Origin: Aeriscardovia sp. | GTDB taxonomy: Bacteria; Actinomycetota; Actinomycetes; Actinomycetales; Bifidobacteriaceae | Direction: 5' to 3' | DNA: 64,000 nucleotides | Assembly: GCA_017538895.1 (NCBI GenBank) | Contig: JAFYHY010000029.1 | Span: 62,001 to 126,000, forward strand | Shown: positions 37,444-45,399 of the stretch, one piece after another | Layout: every line of letters begins with the position of its first letter | How positions within the stretch are numbered: the stretch's first letter is position 1 | Position numbers and translations under genes: made by a program | The notes under the pieces: model-generated | The model's database searches: none | What the model saw: the letters and a program-made list of their open reading frames with translations, nothing else | Told to the model about the DNA's origin: nothing

Positions 37444-38913
37444 TCATACGTTCTTATCAAGCTTATATTTCAGTTGTTTGATCTGAGATGGATCAAGACC
37501 AGCTACATATTTCTTGCTGAAAGATGTAATCAGCAATGGGATGATAATAGCGATAATGAAGCAGATAACAAGCAATGTTAAGAAGGTTACATCTTCGCTA
37601 CTTGTCAAAGCGCTGGATGGCGTGAAGCTCATTACGAATGCGAAGATAGAGGTTGCTAAACCACAAATGCCAACGATAGTCTTGCCGACGATGCCGCCAG
37701 GAACATTGTAAGTGCGATGTAATGCTTTCTCGGTAAAGATTAAACGGAAGTAAGCAATATACATCAAGAAGTAGCAGACTAAGTAAATTAATGTGGTTAA
37801 TGTTGTTGCTACAAGGAATGAAACATTACCAGATCCACCACCAAGGGTAAGAACTGCATCCCAAATGATAACGACAACTGTTTGAGCGAGAATCATGTGT
37901 GTTGGGACACCATGCTTGTTTTCATGAGTAACCCACTGTGGCATTAATCCGTAGCCTGCTGCAGCTTGTAAACCGGCAGAAGGTCCAACAATCCAAGAAC
38001 CAATTTCTGCGACGACACCGAAGACAAAGAGCAAGCAGACGATATCAAGCAACCATGTCAGACTTGGGCTGAAGTGATACATCAAAGTTTGAAGAGTTTG
38101 GAAGATACCGCTGTTCAAGGAAAGTTGTTTTTGTGGGATAACAGAAGCGACAGCGATACCACCTAAAGCATCCAAAACAATTGCGAGGACAACAAGAATC
38201 AACATTGCTAAAGGATAGTTGCGTTCTGGGTTTTCCAATTCGTTAACATGTGATCCTGAGGCTTCGACACCAGCGAAAGCAAGAATGAAGGTTGCAAAAA
38301 TAGTCAGATTACCTGTTTGACGGAAATCTGGGAAGAATTCTGCTGCACCGAATTTAATTTGAACAGGATTGCCTTGAGCGAGATAAGCAATAGCAAAGAT
38401 AAAGAAGATAATAGAAGTAAGAAGAATTCCAATTAAAAGGCCCCATTTAGCAATAGTTGCAGTGCGCTTTGTACCATTCAACTGTAAGCAGGTTACAGCG
38501 ATGAACAGAATGAGTACGGCAAAGAATTTAATCCATGGAACATTGTTCAGTGCTGTCCAACCAGTGATATCAGAGAGTAAACCAATAACGAAGTAGCTCA
38601 TTGTAACCATACCAACAGTGATCTGGAACCATTGAAAGAAGACTGCCATAAAACCGAGCTTATCGCTATGTAATGCGTTACCGACCCAACCAAAGACGCC
38701 GCCTTCTGACCATCCATCTACGGATGCCATTTCAGCAGAAATCAGTGCGGTTGGCAAAAACCAGAAAATGCCACCAAGTAAGATAAAGAATACGCAAGCG
38801 AACTTTGATGTTGCAAAGCTTGGATATTCATAGGCAGCCATAACCATTGATGTTGTCATTGCAAAGAATGCAAAGAAAGACAACTTTTTATTTTGTTGGA
38901 CAACATTGGCCAT
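37444..38913 (-). CDS. gadC: Glutamate:GABA antiporter
   Basis: APC-superfamily antiporter of 489 residues with twelve expected membrane segments. It imports glutamate and exports 4-aminobutyrate made by the adjacent decarboxylase, removing one proton per cycle. The N-terminal AMTTSMVMAAYEYPSFA and EMASVDGWSEGGVFGWVG and the later FILAFAGVEASGSHVNE resemble GadC. The C-terminal cytoplasmic tail is shorter than the pH-sensing plug of Escherichia coli GadC, so pH gating may differ. It is 162 bp downstream of gadB on the same strand. Confidence 0.92.
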   Translation of the reverse strand: MANVVQQNKKLSFFAFFAMTTSMVMAAYEYPSFATSKFACVFFILLGGIFWFLPTALISAEMASVDGWSEGGVFGWVGNALHSDKLGFMAVFFQWFQITVGMVTMSYFVIGLLSDITGWTALNNVPWIKFFAVLILFIAVTCLQLNGTKRTATIAKWGLLIGILLTSIIFFIFAIAYLAQGNPVQIKFGAAEFFPDFRQTGNLTIFATFILAFAGVEASGSHVNELENPERNYPLAMLILVVLAIVLDALGGIAVASVIPQKQLSLNSGIFQTLQTLMYHFSPSLTWLLDIVCLLFVFGVVAEIGSWIVGPSAGLQAAAGYGLMPQWVTHENKHGVPTHMILAQTVVVIIWDAVLTLGGGSGNVSFLVATTLTTLIYLVCYFLMYIAYFRLIFTEKALHRTYNVPGGIVGKTIVGICGLATSIFAFVMSFTPSSALTSSEDVTFLTLLVICFIIAIIIPLLITSFSKKYVAGLDPSQIKQLKYKLDKNV

Positions 38914-39017
38914 AATAAAAATCTTTCCTTTATTATCCTATATAACCACTATATAGTCACTACCAATTATTAATAACGATGAATTATCTACATTGATAAT
39001 CTCTATAACCTCAGATC

Positions 39018-39058
39018 ATTACCTGATGCCATATGCTAGATATGTAGCATCAGGTAAT
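39018..39058 (-). other. Hairpin between gadB and gadC
   Basis: A 12-bp stem (ATTACCTGATGC and complement) encloses a smaller CATAT/ATATG stem. There is no T-run on the minus strand, so it may be a partial terminator or message-stabilising element setting the gadB:gadC ratio. Confidence 0.5.
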
Positions 39059-39075
39059 TTTATAGCAGTTTGATT

Positions 39076-40449
39076 TTACTTGATAAAATGCTTGTGATTA
39101 AGTTCCTCAATAGACTGCTTCAAATCAGCAATGAAATCATTAGCAATTGTCATACTCATTGAAGGACGAACAACAATACGTTGAATAATTTCATCATCAC
39201 GATTCTTTGGCAATGGATATGCTGGAACCTGCCATCCATGCATCAATAACTGGTCTTCAAGATCGTAAAGCGACCACTGTACGTTTGCATCATCACGTAA
39301 TTTCCAAGTCACGATTGGCAATTCAGCACCATTAGTAAGCATCTCGAAGAGTCCAGTGCCAGCAATAACTTCAGAAAGTTTCATAGAGACCTTACGAACA
39401 TTATGCATGACAGCTTGATATCCTTCACGGCCAAAACGGACAAGGTTATAGTATTGACCAATAATCTGAGCACCAGAATGTGAAAAGTTAATTGCGATAG
39501 AATCAACACTCTTACCTAAATAGGACACTGCGAAACGCATTTCAGATGGAAGATGTTCTTCATCATTCTTGCGCCAGATGATCCAGCCAACGCCTGGATA
39601 AACCATGCCATATTTATGGCCAGAAACGTTGATAGAAACAACGTTCTTCAGACGGAAGTCCCATGGCTTAAATCCATCAACGAAAGGAGCGAAGAAACCA
39701 CAATAAGCAGAGTCAACATGAATATGTACTGGAAGGTCTGTATGAACCTTGTTGTATTCAGTAAGTCGACGGTCAATTTCTTGAATATCATCGACGGAAC
39801 CTGTATAGGTAATACCAAGGATACCGACAATACCGATAGTATTCTCATCTACCATACTCATGGCTTTATCAACGTCCATACTCATTTCAGTTCCAGTTAA
39901 TGGAACTGTGCGCATTTCAACATTCCAATAAGTACAGAACTTTTCCCAGACAACTTGATAGCCAGAATCAATAATCAAATTCGGACGATGATGATGGAGA
40001 TCATCAATATCTAATCCAGCAGCTTGCGCACGATGCTTCCAAGAAAAGAGTAATGCTAAACCGCCAAGCATGCAGCCTTCAGAAGATCCAACAGTAGATG
40101 TGCCGATAAAGTCCTTACGAAACTTTTCTTCTTCTGGAATATTCCACATATGGCCAATCATGGCACAGCAATTGTCTTCCATTGCTGCTGTCTTTGGATA
40201 TTCTGACTTATCAATAGCATTAGTATTTAATGCCTCGGAAACCAAGCGATCAGCTTGTGGCTCCATTTGTGTAGTGCAGAATGTTGTAAGATTCTGATTT
40301 GGCTTTGCTTCGTTCAAACGGTACTGCCGTACTGCTTCTTCTGCAATGTTTGGATTAATAGCATGTTCTGGAAGATATTCGGTTGGTAAATCGTAACCTG
40401 CTTCCATACTGCCAAGGAAGTTATCTTCTAATGCAAAATCGTGAGCCAT
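39076..40449 (-). CDS. gadB: Glutamate decarboxylase
   Basis: PLP enzyme of 457 residues converting glutamate to 4-aminobutyrate and CO2 with use of a proton. The PLP lysine is Lys279 in NVSGHKYGMVYPG, and Asp246 in HVDSAYCGFF contacts the pyridine nitrogen; TSTVGSSEGCMLGG is another family motif. Length is close to the 466 residues of the Escherichia coli enzyme. The start is preceded by AGGGGGTG, itself right behind a small hairpin (40461-40477). With gadC it forms a complete acid-resistance pair; no regulator gene is adjacent. Confidence 0.96.
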   Translation of the reverse strand: MAHDFALEDNFLGSMEAGYDLPTEYLPEHAINPNIAEEAVRQYRLNEAKPNQNLTTFCTTQMEPQADRLVSEALNTNAIDKSEYPKTAAMEDNCCAMIGHMWNIPEEEKFRKDFIGTSTVGSSEGCMLGGLALLFSWKHRAQAAGLDIDDLHHHRPNLIIDSGYQVVWEKFCTYWNVEMRTVPLTGTEMSMDVDKAMSMVDENTIGIVGILGITYTGSVDDIQEIDRRLTEYNKVHTDLPVHIHVDSAYCGFFAPFVDGFKPWDFRLKNVVSINVSGHKYGMVYPGVGWIIWRKNDEEHLPSEMRFAVSYLGKSVDSIAINFSHSGAQIIGQYYNLVRFGREGYQAVMHNVRKVSMKLSEVIAGTGLFEMLTNGAELPIVTWKLRDDANVQWSLYDLEDQLLMHGWQVPAYPLPKNRDDEIIQRIVVRPSMSMTIANDFIADLKQSIEELNHKHFIK

Positions 40450-40460
40450 AAAACACCCCC

Positions 40461-40477
40461 TGAGCTATAAAAGCTCA
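40461..40477 (-). promoter_or_regulatory. Hairpin beside the gadB ribosome site
   Basis: TGAGCT and AGCTCA enclose a 5-nt loop. On the message the hairpin ends exactly where the AGGGGGTG ribosome site begins, a position that could affect translation initiation. Confidence 0.35.
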
Positions 40478-40633
40478 TTAGTTTCATCTCTGATCATCTG
40501 ACCAAAATACGACTTTTGTATTAACCTGATTACAACAATATCGGTGTATATCAAACTAACGAATTTAGTTTACTACTTTTAAAATAAATTGAAAGTTTTC
40601 CTTTATTCTGATTGGTTACTTTACAATAAATAT

Positions 40634-41575
40634 ATGGAACAAAATAACACTGCTACTGTCCGTGACGTTATTGTCATTGGATCTGGTCCTGCTGGTTATA
40701 CAGCTGCTCTTTATCTTGCTCGAGCTAATTTTAAACCGTTAGTTATTGCGGGAGCTCTTTCCGCAGGTGGCGAGTTAATGAGCACAACCTTAGTTGAAAA
40801 CTTCCCTGGGTTCCCTGATGGTATTCAAGGACCAGATTTGATGGAAGCTATGCGCGCTCAAGCTAAAAAATTTGGTGCTGAAATTGAATATGATGATGTA
40901 ACATCAATTGATTTATCTCATGATATTAAGATCATCACAACTGATTCTGGTACCACTTATTCATGCCGTGCAGTCATTATTGCAACAGGATCTACTTATC
41001 GTAAACTAGGTGCACCAGGTGAAAAAGAATACGCTGGTAAAGGTGTTTCCTATTGTGCTACGTGTGATGGCTTCTTCTTCCGTGATAAAAAAATCGTTGT
41101 TCTCGGTGGCGGGGATTCAGCAATGACCGATGCTGATTTTCTCTCTCGTTATGGTTCAAGTGTCACTGTTATCCATCGACGTGATACTTTTAGAGCTTCT
41201 CAGATTCTTGTAGATCGCGCACAAGAGAATAGTAAGATCGATCTCCTGATGAATACTATCGTTACTGAGATCTGCGGAGATGGAGAAAAGGTTACTGGTC
41301 TAAAGCTGAAGAATACTGTTACTGGTGAAGAGTCAGAATTAGCAACTGATGCCCTCTTCGTAGCAATTGGTTCAGAACCACAAACTGCTTTTTTGGCTGG
41401 TCAAATCGACTGTGATCATGGTTATATTGTGACTGAAGGATCTTCAACACAAACAAACCTTACTGGAGTGTTTGCAGCAGGAGATGTCGCAGATCCAATT
41501 TATCGTCAAGCTATTTCAGCGGCTGGAATGGGTTGCCGTGCAGCATTAGATGCGCAGCATTATCTCGCTAACTGA
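40634..41575 (+). CDS. trxB: Thioredoxin-disulfide reductase
   Basis: FAD/NADPH flavoenzyme of 313 residues that reduces thioredoxin. It has the FAD motif IGSGPAGYTAALY near the N-terminus, the redox pair in SYCATCDGFF, the NADPH motif VVLGGGDSAMTDADF and the C-terminal GVFAAGDVAD. The frame extends upstream to 40589, but the conserved sequence starts at the ATG at 40634. No ribosome site precedes that ATG, while a TACAAT -10-like hexamer ends 6 bp before it, so the message may be leaderless. No trxA follows, unlike in many actinobacteria. Confidence 0.95.
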   Translation: MEQNNTATVRDVIVIGSGPAGYTAALYLARANFKPLVIAGALSAGGELMSTTLVENFPGFPDGIQGPDLMEAMRAQAKKFGAEIEYDDVTSIDLSHDIKIITTDSGTTYSCRAVIIATGSTYRKLGAPGEKEYAGKGVSYCATCDGFFFRDKKIVVLGGGDSAMTDADFLSRYGSSVTVIHRRDTFRASQILVDRAQENSKIDLLMNTIVTEICGDGEKVTGLKLKNTVTGEESELATDALFVAIGSEPQTAFLAGQIDCDHGYIVTEGSSTQTNLTGVFAAGDVADPIYRQAISAAGMGCRAALDAQHYLAN

Positions 41576-41590
41576 GCGTAGAAAAGAGCT

Positions 41591-41640
41591 ATTTTTTTGG
41601 GGGGGGAGTTTTCTTAAGAAAACTCCCCCCCCAAAAAAAT
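41591..41640. terminator. 50-bp perfect palindromic bidirectional terminator with G8/C8
   Basis: The 25-bp left arm (AT7, G8, AGTTTTCTT) is followed with no spacer by its exact reverse complement. The A7 and T7 ends make it a terminator for both trxB and parB, which converge here. Confidence 0.92.
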
Positions 41641-41652
41641 ATGTTGTGAATT

Positions 41653-42735
41653 TTATTGTTTTAGTAATTCAGTAATACGTTGTAATTCTTCTTGTGAGGA
41701 GAAACTAATCTCAATTTTTCCTCGTTTTTCAGTTCCTCGAATTTCGACCTTTGTTGCAAAACGATCACCTAGTTGTTGAGGAAGTTTAGAAGCTGACCAA
41801 TAGTTCACATGTTTTGCTCGTTGTTCAGCTGCATGAGATTCTTTTTGTGTAGCAACAATCTTTTCTGTGGCACGTACGGATAAACCTTCAGAAATAATAC
41901 GCTGGGCTAATCGAATCATTTCAGCTGATGATTTTAATGATAATAATGCACGTGCGTGTCCAGCAGTTAATAATCCTGATTCGACTTCTTTTTGAATAGC
42001 GCCAGGAAGCTGTAATAATCGCAGAGTGTTAGCAATTTGTGGACGTGATTTTGAAATAGATTTTGAGAGCTGTTCTTGTGTTAAACCAAAATCATGCATT
42101 AACTGTTGGTATGCTGCTGCTTCTTCAAGAGGATTTAATTGGACACGTTGCAAATTTTCTAGCAATGCATCACGCAACATATGACTATCACTCGTTGTAC
42201 GAACAATAGCTGGGATGGTTGTTTTCCCTACTAAATAGCTTGCGCGCCAACGACGTTCACCCATAATTAACTCATATGAATCTTTTGATTCATTCAGAGC
42301 TCGTACAACGACAGGTTCAAGAATACCAACTTCTGCAATAGAATCAGCTAATTCTCTAAGTTCCTTATCATTAAAAACTGTTCGCGGTTGATGTGCATTT
42401 GGACGAATGGCATCAAGAGATATTTCAGTGAAGTATGCTCCTGGTACTGGAGAGGGATTATTATCTTGTTCAATGGCATGAGAAATAGGAGGCAAAGTAG
42501 AAACAGGAGAATGCAATGTCGTGTTTGAGAAGAACATGTCACTTGGATGTGCAAGTTTATCCCATTTTGGTACAGAAACCCTATGTTCTTTTGTAGAAGG
42601 CGATAAAGGCTTTTGTACTGTGTTTAAAAGAGATTTTTCTTCTCTTTTGTTTTCAACATCTTTATTCTCTTTATTTGTTGACGATATTTCTGGGAAAAGA
42701 GCTCCTAGACCTTTTCCCAATCGTGCCTTACCCAT
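41653..42735 (-). CDS. parB: Chromosome-partitioning protein ParB
   Basis: CTP-dependent DNA clamp of 360 residues that loads at parS sites and spreads, helping origin segregation. N-terminal GKARLGKGLGALFPE is typical of chromosomal ParB. The CTPase/nuclease-like domain has LDAIRPNAHQPR and ELIMGERRWRAS; the helix-turn-helix region has LSKSISKSRPQIANTLRLLQLP. A C-terminal dimerisation domain ends the chain. A parS site lies in this window at 55995-56010. The ribosome site GAGGAG is 7 bp before the ATG. Confidence 0.96.
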   Translation of the reverse strand: MGKARLGKGLGALFPEISSTNKENKDVENKREEKSLLNTVQKPLSPSTKEHRVSVPKWDKLAHPSDMFFSNTTLHSPVSTLPPISHAIEQDNNPSPVPGAYFTEISLDAIRPNAHQPRTVFNDKELRELADSIAEVGILEPVVVRALNESKDSYELIMGERRWRASYLVGKTTIPAIVRTTSDSHMLRDALLENLQRVQLNPLEEAAAYQQLMHDFGLTQEQLSKSISKSRPQIANTLRLLQLPGAIQKEVESGLLTAGHARALLSLKSSAEMIRLAQRIISEGLSVRATEKIVATQKESHAAEQRAKHVNYWSASKLPQQLGDRFATKVEIRGTEKRGKIEISFSSQEELQRITELLKQ

Positions 42736-42801
42736 GTAGTATCTCCTCTTATTTCGCTCACTACTTGTTATAAATAAAATTACTCTTTCTAGTAAGCAAA
42801 T

Positions 42802-43749
42802 TTATTGCTCTGTACGAGACGCTACTCCACGTTTTGCAATCTCAAGAGCTGCTTCACGATAGGCAATAGCACCGGCTGATCGTGGAGCGTATGAAATAAT
42901 TGATTGTGCATAACTTGGTGCTTCAGAAATACGTACAGCGCGTGGGATGACTGTTTCTAATAAGAGTGATGGATAATGCTGTTGGATTTCCTCATACACT
43001 TCATGGCTCAATGAAGTCCGTCGATCATACATAGTAACTAGCATCATTGCTACACGTAAGCTAGGATTGTAGCTCATCTGTATTAACTGTATTGTCTTCA
43101 ACAGTTGGCCTAATCCTTCAAGAGCATAATACTCCGCTTGGATTGGAATTAATGCTTCTTCAGCAGCACGTAATGCATTGAGTACAAGCAAACCTAAACT
43201 TGGAGCACAATCAATAAAAATGTACTCATATTTTTTGCCTGATGATCGTAAATAGTATGACAATGCGTTGCGTAATAAATCAACACGATCATCTAAATTA
43301 GCGATTTCTAGTTCAGCACCTGATAGATCAATAGTGGAAGGAACGACATCTAAAGAGGGGAAATCAACGCACGTTTGAACAACTTGTTCGATCGTATATC
43401 GTCCTTCAAGAACGTCATAGATAGATGGTGTGCCACTTGCATGTTCAATTCCTAATGCAGTAGAAGCATTACCCTGAGGATCCATATCGAGTACGAGGAC
43501 ACGCATACCAGCTTCAGCGAGTGCTGCTGCTAAATTGACTGTTGTTGTTGTCTTACCGACGCCACCTTTTTGGTTGGCGCAAGCGATAACTCTTGTGTAT
43601 TGCGGTTTAGGAAATGTTGCTGCAGTGACTGCAGCATAACGATCTGATTCGCTCAGGAGTTCAGAACCAAGAGAACTATCTGTGTTAAAGATACGTTGGA
43701 GGACATCGCTTGCTGATTCAAATTTATTGTCAGTATTCTCTGAAATCAT
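42802..43749 (-). CDS. parA: Chromosome-partitioning ATPase ParA (Soj)
   Basis: Deviant-Walker ATPase of 315 residues that moves ParB-parS complexes. The P-loop is NQKGGVGKTTTTVNLA with the signature Lys, followed by VLDMDPQGNASTALG and FIDCAPSLGLL. The N-terminal 50 residues are an unconserved extension common in actinobacterial Soj. It precedes parB by 66 bp on the same strand. AAGGAG lies 5 bp before the ATG. Confidence 0.96.
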   Translation of the reverse strand: MISENTDNKFESASDVLQRIFNTDSSLGSELLSESDRYAAVTAATFPKPQYTRVIACANQKGGVGKTTTTVNLAAALAEAGMRVLVLDMDPQGNASTALGIEHASGTPSIYDVLEGRYTIEQVVQTCVDFPSLDVVPSTIDLSGAELEIANLDDRVDLLRNALSYYLRSSGKKYEYIFIDCAPSLGLLVLNALRAAEEALIPIQAEYYALEGLGQLLKTIQLIQMSYNPSLRVAMMLVTMYDRRTSLSHEVYEEIQQHYPSLLLETVIPRAVRISEAPSYAQSIISYAPRSAGAIAYREAALEIAKRGVASRTEQ

Positions 43750-43806
43750 GGATTCTCCTTGACTATATTAGCATGATGGAGAAGCTAATTCTGTCATGCG
43801 ATAACA

Positions 43807-43830
43807 GAGGAGCATATGCGAGTGCTCCTC
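43807..43830. other. Hairpin between rsmG and parA
   Basis: GAGGAGCA and TGCTCCTC form an 8-bp perfect stem with an 8-nt loop, without a T-run. Possibly a weak terminator or processing site. Confidence 0.4.
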
Positions 43831-43860
43831 CAAGATGAGTTGAGATTGTTATATGTGCAA

Positions 43861-44559
43861 CTATGCGTTGTAACGTTTGGTGATGGTTACAACAGTTGTT
43901 GGTTCTAATCCTTCAGCTACTGGAGCTGGATAGGCGTGTGGGTTAGTTCCTTTTGCCTTACGTATTTCTTTTTCTGCTTTGTCAATTTCTTGTTGGGCAG
44001 ATTTTCCTTTTAAAGCTATGAATTTTCCATTTTTATGTAGTAGTGGAAGGACCCATGGAACGAGTTTGGTTAATCGTGCTACTGCTCTGCAGGTGACGAT
44101 ATCGAATGATTCTTTTGGTTGGTAGTCTTCTGCGCGGAGATGGTGAACAGTGACGTTAGATAGGTGGAGTTCTGCTATGACTTCGTTAAGCCATTCGATA
44201 CGACGTTCCATTGGTTCGATCAGGGTAAAGTGATGGTTGGGTAGCATGATTGCGAGAACGATTCCTGGAAATCCTGCTCCGCTACCAACGTCAGCTATGT
44301 GTAATGGGCGTTGGTACTGTTGTTGGGCTTCTTGTTGAATGAATGGGACAAGAGCAGTGGAATTAAGGAAGTGTCGCTCCCAGAGTCGTTCTGATTCATG
44401 AGGACCAATAAGTCCGCGTTCTTCACCTTCTTTTTCTAGTTTTTGGTAGAACTGATGCATTTGGTCATATGCTGAACCGCATACTTGACGGACTAGTTGA
44501 GAATTTTCTAAAGGATCGATGATGATTTCTGTATCCTTATTTTGATCTGTCGTGTTCAC
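43861..44559 (-). CDS. rsmG: 16S rRNA (guanine-527 N7) methyltransferase
   Basis: RsmG/GidB of 232 residues, methylating G527 of 16S rRNA in the 530 loop; loss gives low-level streptomycin resistance in many bacteria. The SAM motif is IADVGSGAGFPGIVLA, followed by TLIEPMERRIEWL and CRAVARL. The GTG start overlaps the jag stop codon by 4 bp (GTGA), so translation is coupled. Order jag-rsmG-parA-parB is conserved in actinobacteria. Confidence 0.96.
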   Translation of the reverse strand: MNTTDQNKDTEIIIDPLENSQLVRQVCGSAYDQMHQFYQKLEKEGEERGLIGPHESERLWERHFLNSTALVPFIQQEAQQQYQRPLHIADVGSGAGFPGIVLAIMLPNHHFTLIEPMERRIEWLNEVIAELHLSNVTVHHLRAEDYQPKESFDIVTCRAVARLTKLVPWVLPLLHKNGKFIALKGKSAQQEIDKAEKEIRKAKGTNPHAYPAPVAEGLEPTTVVTITKRYNA

Positions 44560-45227
44560 TCTTCCTCACTATCATCATCGTAGTAAACGTCGCTGTACAT
44601 GTCGTCATCGGTAAGATCTTCGTCAGTATCTATATCTCTGTTTTGGTCATCTGGGAGAACGACTATTTCATCATCGTTATAGAAGAAGTTATCTTTAGTT
44701 GTTGTTTCTTCTTCGTAGAGATCATCATTTTTTGGAGGATAAATCGTAACATGACGATGAGGTTCTTCACCGTGTGAACGTGAACGGAGACCTTCATCTC
44801 GAACAACGTCATGGATGATTTTCCGCTCGTATGAATTCATATCGCGAAGTACTACTGGGGATCCTGTACGACGAGCTTCTGCAGCGGCTTCTAAAGCGAC
44901 TGCTTGTAAACTATCACGGCGTTTGGCAAGATATCCATCAATATCAAGAATTAATCGTGATCGTTCTTCGGTTTTTTCTTGTATAGCAAGACGAGCTAAA
45001 CATTGTAAAGCTTCAATCACTTCACCATGTTCACCGACAAGATGCTTAATATCGCTATTATCATCTGCAACAAGGTTAATTAATGGGCGACCATTACGAA
45101 TACCCATTTCAATGTCACCTTCATAATCCAGGATATCGAGTAAACCCTCGATGTAATCTGCAGCGATATCTGCCTCTTCATTGAGCTCATCAATGGTTGC
45201 TTCATTCACATCATCTGAGTAAGACAT
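44556..45227 (-). CDS. jag: KH/R3H RNA-binding protein Jag (KhpB)
   Basis: RNA-binding protein of 223 residues. After an acidic N-terminus there is a KH domain (NLVADDNSDIKHLVGEHGEVIEAL) and an R3H domain (SYERKIIHDVVRDEGLRSRS followed by HRHVTIYP), then a very acidic tail (DDDMYSDVYYDDDSEEE). It influences cell division and wall synthesis in Gram-positives. The ATG at 45227 follows GAGAAGG and is preferred over the upstream ATG at 45266. Confidence 0.94.
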   Translation of the reverse strand: MSYSDDVNEATIDELNEEADIAADYIEGLLDILDYEGDIEMGIRNGRPLINLVADDNSDIKHLVGEHGEVIEALQCLARLAIQEKTEERSRLILDIDGYLAKRRDSLQAVALEAAAEARRTGSPVVLRDMNSYERKIIHDVVRDEGLRSRSHGEEPHRHVTIYPPKNDDLYEEETTTKDNFFYNDDEIVVLPDDQNRDIDTDEDLTDDDMYSDVYYDDDSEEE

Positions 45228-45282
45228 GATTGCACCTTCTCTTTCCGGCTTCATAGTCGCTTGCATTATTGCTCATAACCGT

Positions 45283-45315
45283 TTTTTCGTTCCTATTGCT
45301 AATAGTAACGAAAAA
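45283..45315 (-). other. Long AT-rich hairpin upstream of jag
   Basis: TTTTTCGTT-C-CTATT pairs with AATAG-T-AACGAAAAA around a 3-nt loop (15-bp arms, one mismatch). It lies between the antiporter gene and jag and has no T-run on the minus strand. It may be a terminator/attenuator separating jag-rsmG from yidC and the antiporter. Confidence 0.5.
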
Positions 45316-45399
45316 CATAGAGATCAGAAGAATTTTTAATGAAGATCTTATGATCTTCTCTCAACGGTTTAAAAACATGTTTTTATAAAAATAATGATT

